Below the pieces are notes generated by a model, which worked only from the letters and a program-made list of their open reading frames with translations, was not told the origin of the DNA and ran no database searches. This document shows, one piece after another, positions 1 through 7,421 of a stretch of DNA of 64,000 bases; position 1 is the first letter of the stretch, and the number at the start of each line of letters is the position of its first letter. This DNA is from Streptomyces albipurpureus (GTDB taxonomy: Bacteria > Actinomycetota > Actinomycetes > Streptomycetales > Streptomycetaceae). The position numbers and the translations under genes are program-made. The DNA is taken from the NCBI RefSeq assembly GCF_023701525.1, contig NZ_JAMQAW010000024.1, forward strand, positions 6,538-70,537. Direction: 5' to 3'.

Positions 1-78
1 GCGGAGCGGACTCGGACGCCCGACGCGTCGCGGGACCGCACCGCTGTGAGGTACCCCGGGGCCCTTGAGAGGGATTCG

Positions 79-783
79 ATGTTCACGAGTTCCCGTTCGA
101 CGCCTGCTTCCCCCCGTAGGACACGCGAGACGGCGGCCCTGGTCGCCGCCGCGCTGGTGGCGCCGCTGGCACTGCTCAGCGCCACCGCTGGACAGGCCAG
201 GGCCGCGGACAGCGGCGTGTGGGACCGTATCGCCCGCTGTGAGAGCGGCGGAAACTGGCACATCAACACCGGCAACGGCTACTACGGCGGCCTCCAGTTC
301 TCGCCCTCGACCTGGCGCGGCTTCGGTGGCGCGGCGTACGCACCCACCGCCGATCGGGCCAGCAGGGCCCAGCAGATCGCGATCGCCACCAAGGTCCAGC
401 GGGTGCAGGGCTGGGGCGCCTGGCCCACCTGCTCGGTACGGGCCGGAGCCACGGGCAGCCCACCCGCGGCCGACCGGCCGCAGGGCAAGGCCAAGCCCGC
501 CGCAGCGCCGGCGAAGGCGTTCAAGCCCCGGGCCAAGCCCCCGGTGGCGTCCACGGCCCGCTCCCCGCTGGAGGAGCGCACCCACCGCACCGTGAACCGC
601 ACCGCCGACCGGAGCGGGCGCGACGGCGTCCCCGGTGGCGACTACACCGTCCGGTCGGGAGACACCCTCAGCCTGATCGCCGGTGCCCACGGCCTCCACT
701 GGCGCACGGTGTACGCCGCCAACCAGGACGTCATCGGGGCCGACCCCCATCTCATCCTGCCCGGGCAGCGGCTCACGCTCTGA
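79..783 (+). CDS. Resuscitation-promoting factor-like transglycosylase with LysM domain
   Basis: Secreted muralytic enzyme of the Rpf family, expected to cleave peptidoglycan glycan strands during germination or regrowth. The 234-aa product has an Arg-rich N-terminus, a hydrophobic signal segment (about residues 20-40) ending near QARAAD, and then the Rpf domain with the CESGGNW motif; its Glu (about E55) is the expected catalytic acid. Further Rpf landmarks are YYGGLQFSPSTWRGFGG and WGAWPTCS. A Pro/Ala/Lys-rich linker leads to a C-terminal LysM (about residues 187-234, YTVRSGDTLSLIAGAHG) that should bind the wall. I chose ATG 79 because GAGAGGG lies just upstream; an in-frame GTG at 46 would add 11 residues without a good ribosome site. 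A hairpin follows the stop. Family confidence is high; the particular Rpf paralogue is not resolved. Confidence 0.92.
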   Translation: MFTSSRSTPASPRRTRETAALVAAALVAPLALLSATAGQARAADSGVWDRIARCESGGNWHINTGNGYYGGLQFSPSTWRGFGGAAYAPTADRASRAQQIAIATKVQRVQGWGAWPTCSVRAGATGSPPAADRPQGKAKPAAAPAKAFKPRAKPPVASTARSPLEERTHRTVNRTADRSGRDGVPGGDYTVRSGDTLSLIAGAHGLHWRTVYAANQDVIGADPHLILPGQRLTL

Positions 784-794
784 CGGCTGCCCGC

Positions 795-857
795 GCCTGC
801 GTCCCGCCCAGCGGCGAGGGGACGGGACGTAGGCGCGGAGGCGAAGACCGCCTCCGC
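795..857 (+). terminator. Tandem hairpins after the rpf-like gene
   Basis: Two adjacent inverted repeats: GCCTGCGTCCCG (795-806) pairs with CGGGACGTAGGC (823-834) with one mismatch, and GCGGAGGCG (835-843) pairs with CGCCTCCGC (849-857). They begin 11 bases after the stop codon and have no U-run, as is usual for Streptomyces. Confidence 0.55.
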
Positions 858-1099
858 GATGGCGCACTCCGCAGGCCCGAGTCCCGCGCTCGGCTCGGGT
901 GCGCCGAGCTCCGCCACCCCTGACCGGGGCGGGGCGGATCGGAACAGCATCCCTCCACCGGTTGAGCGGTGCGCGGATGGAGCCGGAGGCCGTCCGGCGG
1001 CAAGTCCCCGGTGACCCCGAGGACTCCGGAAAAGGTGAAGCCCCAGTAAAGTCCGTTCCCGACCGTATTTGATATCTGGGGGAACGGACGCTGCGGCGT
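858..1099. other. Intergenic region upstream of the glycosyltransferase
   Basis: With the hairpins before it, this forms a gap of about 315 bases. No gene is visible. GGGGGAAC about 15 bases before ATG 1100 may serve as the ribosome site; the region presumably holds that gene's promoter, but no clear -35/-10 pair stands out. Confidence 0.4.
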
Positions 1100-2401
1100 A
1101 TGCGCATCTCTTTTCTGCTTCACAACGCGTACGGGATCGGTGGCACGATCCGTACGACGTTCAATCTCGCTCAGAACCTTGCTGAACGTCATGAGGTGGA
1201 GATCGTCTCGGTCTTTCGCCACCGGGAGGACCCCCTCATGGGATCGCCCGCCGGCGTCACCCTGAGGCATCTCGTCGACCTGCGGAAGAAGAGCCGGGAC
1301 TACGACGGCGAGCACCCCGACTACCGGCGACCGGCCCGGGTCTTCCCCCGCGGGGACGGTCGCCACAAGCAGTACAGCGTCCTCACCGACACGCGCATCA
1401 GCGGGTATCTGCGGTCCCTCCAGGCCGATGTCGTCGTCGGTACCCGTCCCGGCCTCAACGTCCATATCGCCCGAGAGACGCCCCGGGGGCCGATCCGGGT
1501 CGCCCAGGAACACCTCAGCCTGGACGGCCACGGCTACCGACTGCGCCGCGAGATCGGCTACCGCTACCCCCTCCTGGACGCCGTCACCACCGTCACCGAA
1601 TCGGATGCCCGCGCCTACCGCGATCTACGGCTGCGCGGTGTGCGGATCGAAGCCGTACCCAACAGCGTGCCGGCGCCCGTCGTACCGCCGGCGGACTCCA
1701 CCGCCAAGTGCGTGGTCGCGGCCGGCCGGCTCACCCGGGTCAAGCGGTACGACATCCTGGTGGAAGCCTTCGCCAAGGTGGCCGCCGCCCACCCCGACTG
1801 GAAGCTGCGGATCTACGGCAGCGGCGATGCCACCGGCAATGAGCGCGATGCCCTCACCGCCCAGATCGCCCGCCTGCGACTGACCGAGCACGTCTTCCTG
1901 ATGGGCAACGCCAACCCGTTGGAGAAGGAATGGGTCAAGGGCTCCATCGCGGCTGTCACCTCCACCCGGGAGTCCTTCGGGATGACCATCGTCGAGGCCA
2001 TGCGCTGTGGGCTGCCCGTCGTCTCGACGGACTGCCCGTACGGGCCGCGCGAGATCATCTCGGACGGGGTGGACGGGCGGCTGGTGCCCGTCGGCGATGT
2101 GGACGCCGTCGCCGGCGCGCTGCTTGAACTGATCGTCGACGACGAACTGCGCCGGCGCACCGGAGCCGCGGCCCTTGCCGCGTCCGAGCGCTTCGACCCC
2201 GCGCGGATCGCCGCACGCCATGAGGAGCTCTTCACCGCGCTGATCGCACAGGCCCGAGAGGGCGGCTCGCGCAGCGCACTGCGGGACGCCCTCCACCGCG
2301 GTCGAGGCGCGGTCTACAGCGGTGGGTACACGACGCGGCACGCCCTGGGAGCCATGGCCCGCAGGGCCAAGGGGATCGTCAAGCCGGCGAAAGCCCGTTG
2401 A
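1100..2401 (+). CDS. Glycosyltransferase family 4 (GT-B fold)
   Basis: Retaining glycosyltransferase of the GT4 type, 433 aa. The N-terminal Rossmann half starts MRISFLLHNAYGIGG, the typical acceptor-side glycine loop. The C-terminal donor half opens at about residue 205 with AAGRLTRVKRYDILVEAF and carries the family E-x7-E signature in ESFGMTIVEAM, followed by GLPVVSTDCPYGPREI and the DGRLVPVGD donor-site segment. There is no signal peptide or membrane span; the basic C-terminal tail (RRAKGIVKPAKAR) could associate with membrane. Donor and acceptor cannot be read from sequence. It stands alone between the rpf-like gene and a WYL regulator, so no pathway is implied by context. Confidence 0.85.
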   Translation: MRISFLLHNAYGIGGTIRTTFNLAQNLAERHEVEIVSVFRHREDPLMGSPAGVTLRHLVDLRKKSRDYDGEHPDYRRPARVFPRGDGRHKQYSVLTDTRISGYLRSLQADVVVGTRPGLNVHIARETPRGPIRVAQEHLSLDGHGYRLRREIGYRYPLLDAVTTVTESDARAYRDLRLRGVRIEAVPNSVPAPVVPPADSTAKCVVAAGRLTRVKRYDILVEAFAKVAAAHPDWKLRIYGSGDATGNERDALTAQIARLRLTEHVFLMGNANPLEKEWVKGSIAAVTSTRESFGMTIVEAMRCGLPVVSTDCPYGPREIISDGVDGRLVPVGDVDAVAGALLELIVDDELRRRTGAAALAASERFDPARIAARHEELFTALIAQAREGGSRSALRDALHRGRGAVYSGGYTTRHALGAMARRAKGIVKPAKAR

Positions 2402-2470
2402 GGTCACCCGCGGGGCCCTGAGCGAACACCGGAAGGGGCGTCTGGGCCCGCGGGCGAACCCGACCCTCCC

Positions 2471-2503
2471 AGCCCTTGCGGACAGAAGCCGTCCGCAAGG
2501 GCT
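2471..2503. promoter_or_regulatory. 13-bp perfect inverted repeat just upstream of the WYL regulator
   Basis: AGCCCTTGCGGAC (2471-2483) and GTCCGCAAGGGCT (2491-2503) are exact reverse complements around a 7-nt spacer, ending 14 bases before ATG 2518. It may be a terminator for the glycosyltransferase (stop 2401) or an operator for the regulator that follows. Position over the likely promoter or leader favours an operator; the absence of a T-run is uninformative in this genus. Confidence 0.5.
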
Positions 2504-2517
2504 GGCAGACTGCCTCC

Positions 2518-3474
2518 ATGCTGGAGACCTCGGCACGACTACTGCGCTTGCTCTCACTGCTCCAGGCCCATCGCGACTGGTCCGGCGCCGACCTCGCGGA
2601 CCGTCTCGGTGTCACCGCCCGTACCGTCCGCCGCGATGTGGACCGCCTGCGCGAACTCGGCTATCCGGTCAACGCCAGCCCGGGCACCGGCGGCGGCTAT
2701 CAACTCGGTGCGGGTGCCCAACTGCCCCCGCTGCTCCTCGACGACGAGGAAGCGGTCGCCGTGGCGGTCGGCTTGCGCACCGCCGCGGGCCAGGGCATCG
2801 AGGGCATCGGAGAGACCTCGGTGCGCGCCCTGGCCAAGCTGGAGCAGGTACTGCCCCATCGGCTACGTCGACGGGTGAGCGCCCTCAACGCCTACACCGT
2901 GCCCATGATGCGTACCCCCGGTTCCCCGGTGGACGCATCCGTCCTCACCGAACTGGCGAACGCCTGCCGGGACAGCGAGCAAGTGCGGTTCGCCTACCGC
3001 GACCACGCGGGGGCCGGTACGCGACGGACGGTCGAACCCCATCGGCTGGTCTGTACCGAGCACCGCTGGTACCTCGTCGCCTGGGATCTCGACCGCTGCG
3101 ACTGGCGCACCTTCCGGGCGGACCGGATCACCCCCAAACCTCCGCACGGCCCTCGGTTCACACCCCGCCCGGCACCGGCCGAGGATCTGGCGGCCTATGT
3201 ATCGGCGGGAGTGTCCACTCGGACCTACGCGGCTCGGGCGACCGTTCGCCTGAAGCTGCCGATGGAGGAAGCGGCCCAGGTCATCGGTCCGTCCGACGGG
3301 GTTCTGGAAGCCGTCGACGATGCGAGTTGCCTGCTGCGAACGGGTGCCACGAGCATGGAGGTGCTGGTGATCCATGTACTGCTGATGGGGGTGGACTTCG
3401 AGGTGGTCGAACCGGTGGAACTGACGGAGTACATCAGAAGGGCCCGGGACCGGTTTTCGAGGGCCCTGGGTTGA
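2518..3474 (+). CDS. WYL-domain transcriptional regulator with N-terminal HTH
   Basis: DNA-binding regulator of the DeoR-like HTH_11/WYL class, 318 aa. The N-terminal winged helix (residues 1-60) is read from RLLRLLSLLQ and WSGADLADRLGVTARTVRRD. The central and C-terminal WYL region includes VEPHRLVCTEHRWYLVAWDL and DWRTFRADRI, the basic ligand-binding patch of the family. WYL domains are thought to sense nucleotides or nucleic acids, so this may respond to DNA damage or nucleotide state; that is inference. ATG 2518 is the start because the HTH begins a few residues later and the upstream extension would run through a 13-bp inverted repeat. The gene runs tail-to-tail into ctaD, overlapping it by 41 bases. 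Confidence 0.85.
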   Translation: MLETSARLLRLLSLLQAHRDWSGADLADRLGVTARTVRRDVDRLRELGYPVNASPGTGGGYQLGAGAQLPPLLLDDEEAVAVAVGLRTAAGQGIEGIGETSVRALAKLEQVLPHRLRRRVSALNAYTVPMMRTPGSPVDASVLTELANACRDSEQVRFAYRDHAGAGTRRTVEPHRLVCTEHRWYLVAWDLDRCDWRTFRADRITPKPPHGPRFTPRPAPAEDLAAYVSAGVSTRTYAARATVRLKLPMEEAAQVIGPSDGVLEAVDDASCLLRTGATSMEVLVIHVLLMGVDFEVVEPVELTEYIRRARDRFSRALG

Positions 3475-5146
3475 CGGCGCCCCGCGGCGGTTGCTGGAGG
3501 GGCAGAAACTCCGGATGGTGCAGATCGAACGCGGGCGCCTCGGAGCGAATACGCGGCAACGCGGTGAAGTTGTGCCGGGGCGGTGGGCAGGAAGTGGCCC
3601 ACTCCAATGACCGTCCGTACCCCCAGGGGTCATCCAACTCGATCTTCCGCGCGTACTTCGCGGTCTTCCAGACGTTGTAGAGGAACGGCAGCGTCGAGAT
3701 GCCGAGCAGGAACGACCCGATGGTGGAGATGGTGTTGAGGGCCGTGAAGCCATCGGCCTCCAGGTAGTCGGCGTACCGGCGGGGCATGCCTTCCGCGCCC
3801 AACCAGTGCTGCACCAGGAAGGTGCTGTGGAAACCCACGAAGAGCGTCCAGAAGTGGATCTTCCCGAGTCGCTCGTCCAGCATCTTGCCGGTGAACTTGG
3901 GCCACCAGAAGTGAAATCCCGCAAAGGTCGCGAAAACGACCGTGCCGAACACGACGTAGTGGAAGTGCGCCACCACGAAGTAGGAATCGGTGACATGGAA
4001 GTCCATCGGGGGCGAGGCCAGGATGACGCCGGTCAGTCCACCGAAGAGGAAGGAGACCAGAAAACCGACCGCCCACAGCATCGGTGTCTCAAAGGAGAGC
4101 GACCCGCGGAGCATCGTGCCCGTCCAGTTGAAGAACTTCACCCCGGTGGGCACCGCAATCATAAAGGACATAAAGGAGAAGAACGGTAGGAGTACGGCCC
4201 CTGTCGCGAACATATGGTGGGCCCACACCACGATGGAGAGTCCGGTGATGGCCATCGTCGCGCCCACGAGCGTGAGATAGCCGAAGATCGGTTTGCGGGA
4301 GAAGACCGGCAGGATCTCGGTGATGATGCCGAAGAACGGCAGCGCGATGATGTACACCTCCGGATGGCCGAAGAACCAGAACAGGTGCTGCCAGAGCAGC
4401 GCCCCGCCGTTCTCCGGTTGGAACACCACCGCGCCGAACCGTCGATCGGCCTCCAGCACCAGCAGTGCCGCAGCCAGCACCGGGAAAGCGAAAAGCACCA
4501 GGATCGAAGTGAACAGCACGTTCCAGGTGAAGATCGGCAGTCGGAACATGGTCATCCCAGGGGCGCGCATACCGGCGATGGTGGCGATGAAGTTCACCGC
4601 GCCCAGGATCGTGCCGAAGCCGGCGAGCGCGAGTCCCATGATCCACAAGTCGGCGCCGATCCCCGGGGACCTTTCCAGGGAGTTCAGCGGCGCGTAGGCG
4701 AACCAACCGAAGTCGGCGGGGCCGCTCGGGGTCAGAAGCGAGCTCAGCACGATCAGCCCGCCGAAGAGGTAGAGCCAGTACGACAGCATGTTCAGCCGGG
4801 GGAAGGCCACATCCGGGGCGCCGATCTGGAGCGGCATGATCTCGTTGGCGAAACCCGCGAACGCAGGTGTGGCGAACAGCAGCAGCATGATCGTGCCATG
4901 CAGGGTGAAGGCCTGGTTGAAGCGTTCGTTGTCGAGCAGCTGAAGCCCTGGACGGGCCAACTCCGCGCGCATCAGCAGGGCCATCAGACCGGCGATCAAG
5001 AAGAACCCGAACGACGTGATCAGATAGAGATGACCGATCTTCTTGTGGTCGGTGGTGGTCAGCCAGTCCACCAGCGCCACCAGCCGTCCCCGGTCCGCCG
5101 ACGGCCTCTGCCCGGTGACCGTTTCGCTGACCGTCTCCGTACCCAT
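3434..5146 (-). CDS. ctaD: Cytochrome c oxidase subunit I (aa3 type), orphan copy
   Basis: Catalytic subunit of the aa3-type terminal oxidase, 570 aa, twelve membrane helices by family. The metal ligands are visible: FTLHGTIMLLLF (haem a His), GHPEVYIIALPFFG (CuB His crosslinked to Tyr, plus the proton-channel Glu), VWAHHMFATG (two CuB His), and VVAHFHYVVFG (haem a3 and haem a His). Asp in GAPDVAFPRLN marks the D-channel entrance. All key residues look intact. Normally ctaD sits with ctaC, ctaE and qcr genes; none is nearby, so this is probably a second copy that borrows subunits made elsewhere. The start at ATG 5146 gives the usual hydrophilic leader. The stop lies inside the 3' end of the convergent WYL gene. 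Confidence 0.95.
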   Translation of the reverse strand: MGTETVSETVTGQRPSADRGRLVALVDWLTTTDHKKIGHLYLITSFGFFLIAGLMALLMRAELARPGLQLLDNERFNQAFTLHGTIMLLLFATPAFAGFANEIMPLQIGAPDVAFPRLNMLSYWLYLFGGLIVLSSLLTPSGPADFGWFAYAPLNSLERSPGIGADLWIMGLALAGFGTILGAVNFIATIAGMRAPGMTMFRLPIFTWNVLFTSILVLFAFPVLAAALLVLEADRRFGAVVFQPENGGALLWQHLFWFFGHPEVYIIALPFFGIITEILPVFSRKPIFGYLTLVGATMAITGLSIVVWAHHMFATGAVLLPFFSFMSFMIAVPTGVKFFNWTGTMLRGSLSFETPMLWAVGFLVSFLFGGLTGVILASPPMDFHVTDSYFVVAHFHYVVFGTVVFATFAGFHFWWPKFTGKMLDERLGKIHFWTLFVGFHSTFLVQHWLGAEGMPRRYADYLEADGFTALNTISTIGSFLLGISTLPFLYNVWKTAKYARKIELDDPWGYGRSLEWATSCPPPRHNFTALPRIRSEAPAFDLHHPEFLPLQQPPRGAVNPGPSKTGPGPF

Positions 5147-5552
5147 CGCTGCCCCCTCACTCGCGCGACCCCGCCTGGCGGTGAGGGCCCGGCCGGCTCC
5201 CCGCCGCCCTTTTGCTCAGTCGTCGACCGAGCTGGGAGAGAGAGGGGATTCGGTACGGAAATAGTGAATTCTCCGCGGCCCCCCATTGAGTGCCGGAAGC
5301 AGCCCTGCACATTCCACAGGCGGGAATTCTCCATGATCGGGTATCGCTTCTGAATTACCGCGCGCACGGCGTCGAACTGCCCGTTTGAGTGACCCGTTTT
5401 GAGCTGAACGCAGGTGGGCTTCCCGTGACAGAAGCGTGACCACCGAGGAACGTATGGCCGCTGGAGCCTGCCTCCGCCTCCCCATCCGTCACGGGGAAGC
5501 GGGTCCCTCGTTCCGCTTCCGTCACCGTCCGCTGCCGCTTACGGTGGATGTC
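5147..5552. other. Intergenic region between ctaD and the I78 inhibitor-like gene
   Basis: About 400 bases with divergent flanking genes, so it must hold the ctaD promoter. The part near 5240-5420 is less GC-rich than the flanks. No gene, repeat or convincing operator was seen. Confidence 0.4.
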
Positions 5553-5768
5553 ATGGCACCCCTACCGACCCCCCCATCGCAACCCGAAGACACCCATGAC
5601 TCCTATGTCGGGCTCCTCGCCGAGAGCGCTGAGGAGCGTGCTCGGGAACGGGGCTGGACCACGGTCCGGTCGCTGCCACCGGGGACGATGATCACGCTGG
5701 AGTATGTGGCGGGTCGACTGAACTTCGAGGTGGAGAACGGCCGGGTCACCCGCTGCTGGCCCGGGTGA
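5553..5768 (+). CDS. Proteinase inhibitor I78-like small protein
   Basis: A 71-aa acidic protein whose C-terminal half matches the I78 (potato-inhibitor-I-like fold) pattern: GWTTVRSLPPGTMITLEYVA, then GRLNFEVENGRVTRCWPG. In this family the loop after the Pro-Gly pair contacts the protease, and the RLN segment with a terminal G is conserved. There is no signal peptide, so in this form it would be cytosolic, unusual for an inhibitor of secreted proteases. The start at ATG 5553 gives the compact family length; an upstream in-frame extension to 5436 is low-complexity and unlikely. Followed by a strong hairpin. Confidence 0.75.
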   Translation: MAPLPTPPSQPEDTHDSYVGLLAESAEERARERGWTTVRSLPPGTMITLEYVAGRLNFEVENGRVTRCWPG

Positions 5769-5834
5769 GCGACCCCGACCCGGCCCGGCGGCGGGGGACC
5801 CCGGGAGCCCGTGCCTGAGGGCCGAACCAACGGA

Positions 5835-5865
5835 AGAGGGCCCCGACCATCGGTCGGGGCCCTCT
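5835..5865. terminator. Bidirectional hairpin between the I78 gene and the PAP2 gene
   Basis: AGAGGGCCCCGACC (5835-5848) and GGTCGGGGCCCTCT (5852-5865) form a perfect 14-bp stem with a 3-nt loop, placed between the ends of two convergent genes. Confidence 0.85.
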
Positions 5866-5880
5866 CGCTACGCCGCTGTC

Positions 5881-6933
5881 TCAGCCTCTGTCGAACGGCG
5901 TCTTCGCTTCTTTCCTGCCCAGCTTCCCCGAGTGGCCGGCTGTCCCCGTCGGCCCACCGATGTGACGTCGGCCCGCCGAGCTCACACCGGCCCGCTCAGC
6001 CCTGGCTGCATGCTGTCTGGGCTGGGCGAACTGGGTTGGAGACCTCCCGCTGGGGGGTGCTGGCACCACCAGGCCGCCCGCTGCCACCGGCTCGCGCGTC
6101 GGACTCTCCTCCGACGCGCTGGAGGAGATCGGCGCCGGGCGCCGCGGCACCCCGGTACCCCGCGGGCCGCCCGATGCGACCGGTAGCGAGGGCGCCAGCC
6201 TGCGGCGTGCACGCCACTGCTCGCGCTGCGCGAAGATCCACGCTTCGGCCCGCCCGATCAGCGGCTCGCACCAGGGCAGTGCCAGCAGGATCAACAGACC
6301 GGCGGCCCAGCCGAGCAGCACATCACTCAACCAGTGGGTGCCGAGATAGACGGTGGTGAGACCGACACCGAGCGAGACCGTCGCGGAGAGCGCCGACAAA
6401 TAGCGCCTGGTCTTCGGAGTGGTGGCCAGATAGGCGAGGATTCCCCAGGTCACGACCGCATTTGCGGTATGCCCGGAGGGAAATATATCGCCGCCGGCGA
6501 ATAGCTCGGCCGATCCGATCTGGGTCGCGTAATGAGGGCCGAGTCGGCCGAGGCCGATCTTGACCGCGCCGACGGTCGTGTTGAGCAACAACAGCGACAC
6601 GCCGAGCACCAGTAGGGGCCGCACGGTGTGCTGGCGCCAGGAGCGCCAGCCCAGCCACGCGGCGACCATCACGGCCGTGGGTCCGCGCTGGCCGAGCACG
6701 ACGAAGTAGTCGAGATAGGGATGCAGCTCAGGCCACTGCTGATAGGGCCGGAACAACATCACCTTCCAGTCGATGATCACCAGCCAGGTCGAAGCCAGTA
6801 CGGCGATGACGATGGCGAGGTAGAACGCAGACGTCCCGCCGAAGAGGGCGAGACGGGTGCGGCTCATCCGCGGGATCTCTATCTTCGGCGGTTCCGGCTC
6901 CCGGTCCAAGCGGGCGAAGATGTCGGTACGCAC
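5881..6933 (-). CDS. PAP2-family membrane phosphatase
   Basis: Integral membrane phosphatase of the type 2 phosphatidic acid phosphatase superfamily, 350 aa. It starts from GTG 6933 with a soluble leader (MRTDIFARLDREPEPPKIEI), then has about five membrane segments. Active-site landmarks are a variant of the first motif (KIGLGRLGP), the second motif PSGHTAN, and the third, GTHWLSDVLLGWAAG, supplying the nucleophilic His and its Asp. Likely substrates are lipid phosphates or undecaprenyl/polyprenyl pyrophosphate, but this cannot be read directly. The C-terminal about 110 residues are a Pro/Ser/Arg-rich tail without recognisable domain. First-motif divergence from the textbook K-x6-RP form is worth noting. 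Confidence 0.85.
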   Translation of the reverse strand: MRTDIFARLDREPEPPKIEIPRMSRTRLALFGGTSAFYLAIVIAVLASTWLVIIDWKVMLFRPYQQWPELHPYLDYFVVLGQRGPTAVMVAAWLGWRSWRQHTVRPLLVLGVSLLLLNTTVGAVKIGLGRLGPHYATQIGSAELFAGGDIFPSGHTANAVVTWGILAYLATTPKTRRYLSALSATVSLGVGLTTVYLGTHWLSDVLLGWAAGLLILLALPWCEPLIGRAEAWIFAQREQWRARRRLAPSLPVASGGPRGTGVPRRPAPISSSASEESPTREPVAAGGLVVPAPPSGRSPTQFAQPRQHAARAERAGVSSAGRRHIGGPTGTAGHSGKLGRKEAKTPFDRG

Positions 6934-7421
6934 CCAATCGACGTTACAGCGAGTGAGCTCACGACTAGCCCGATCCAGCGTCTTTGTGATGACGATGTGA
7001 TGTGGAGTAGGTCTCAGCCGCGAGTGATATTCGCGGCCGCCTTGGAAATTCCCGAGTGGCCACGTCCCATTTGCTCCTACGCTCCTGTCGAATGTCCTTT
7101 CTGTGTTGCAAAGTATCTCTCCCCGGCTAGTCGTATGAATTCTTTCTCATCTTTGGCGATGCTCTTCCCGGGTACTTGTCCAACCGCCCGGCCGACCCAT
7201 TCACGGCGCCGGGGCCGGTGGCCGCCGACCTGACTCGCGGGTACCCGCGTGGCGTATGCCACATGCCTGGTCCTCAATCGTTGAGATGCGGACCACGCGT
7301 CACTGGCGTGAACTGGCGTACTCTGACGGCCCACTCGCCCGTCGATGCCTGGACCACCCTTGAGGGACCGTCCCGTCCCTGGCTGGCCCGCCGAGCGCGA
7401 GGGAACCACTGGAGGTACTGC
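6934..7421. other. Intergenic region between PAP2 and MFS genes
   Basis: About 490 bases between divergent genes. A lower-GC patch near 7070-7180 (for example TTTCTGTGTTGCAAAG) could contain promoters, but no consensus pair or palindrome is convincing. No gene was seen. Confidence 0.35.

Noticed and set aside
1..78. Possible 3' end of a ydaO (cyclic di-AMP) riboswitch before the rpf-like gene
   Set aside because: Such riboswitches precede rpf genes in streptomycetes, but only 78 bases are available and conserved core elements could not be identified.
46..783. Earlier GTG start for the rpf-like gene
   Set aside because: GAGAGGG lies correctly for ATG 79 and would fall inside the longer version.
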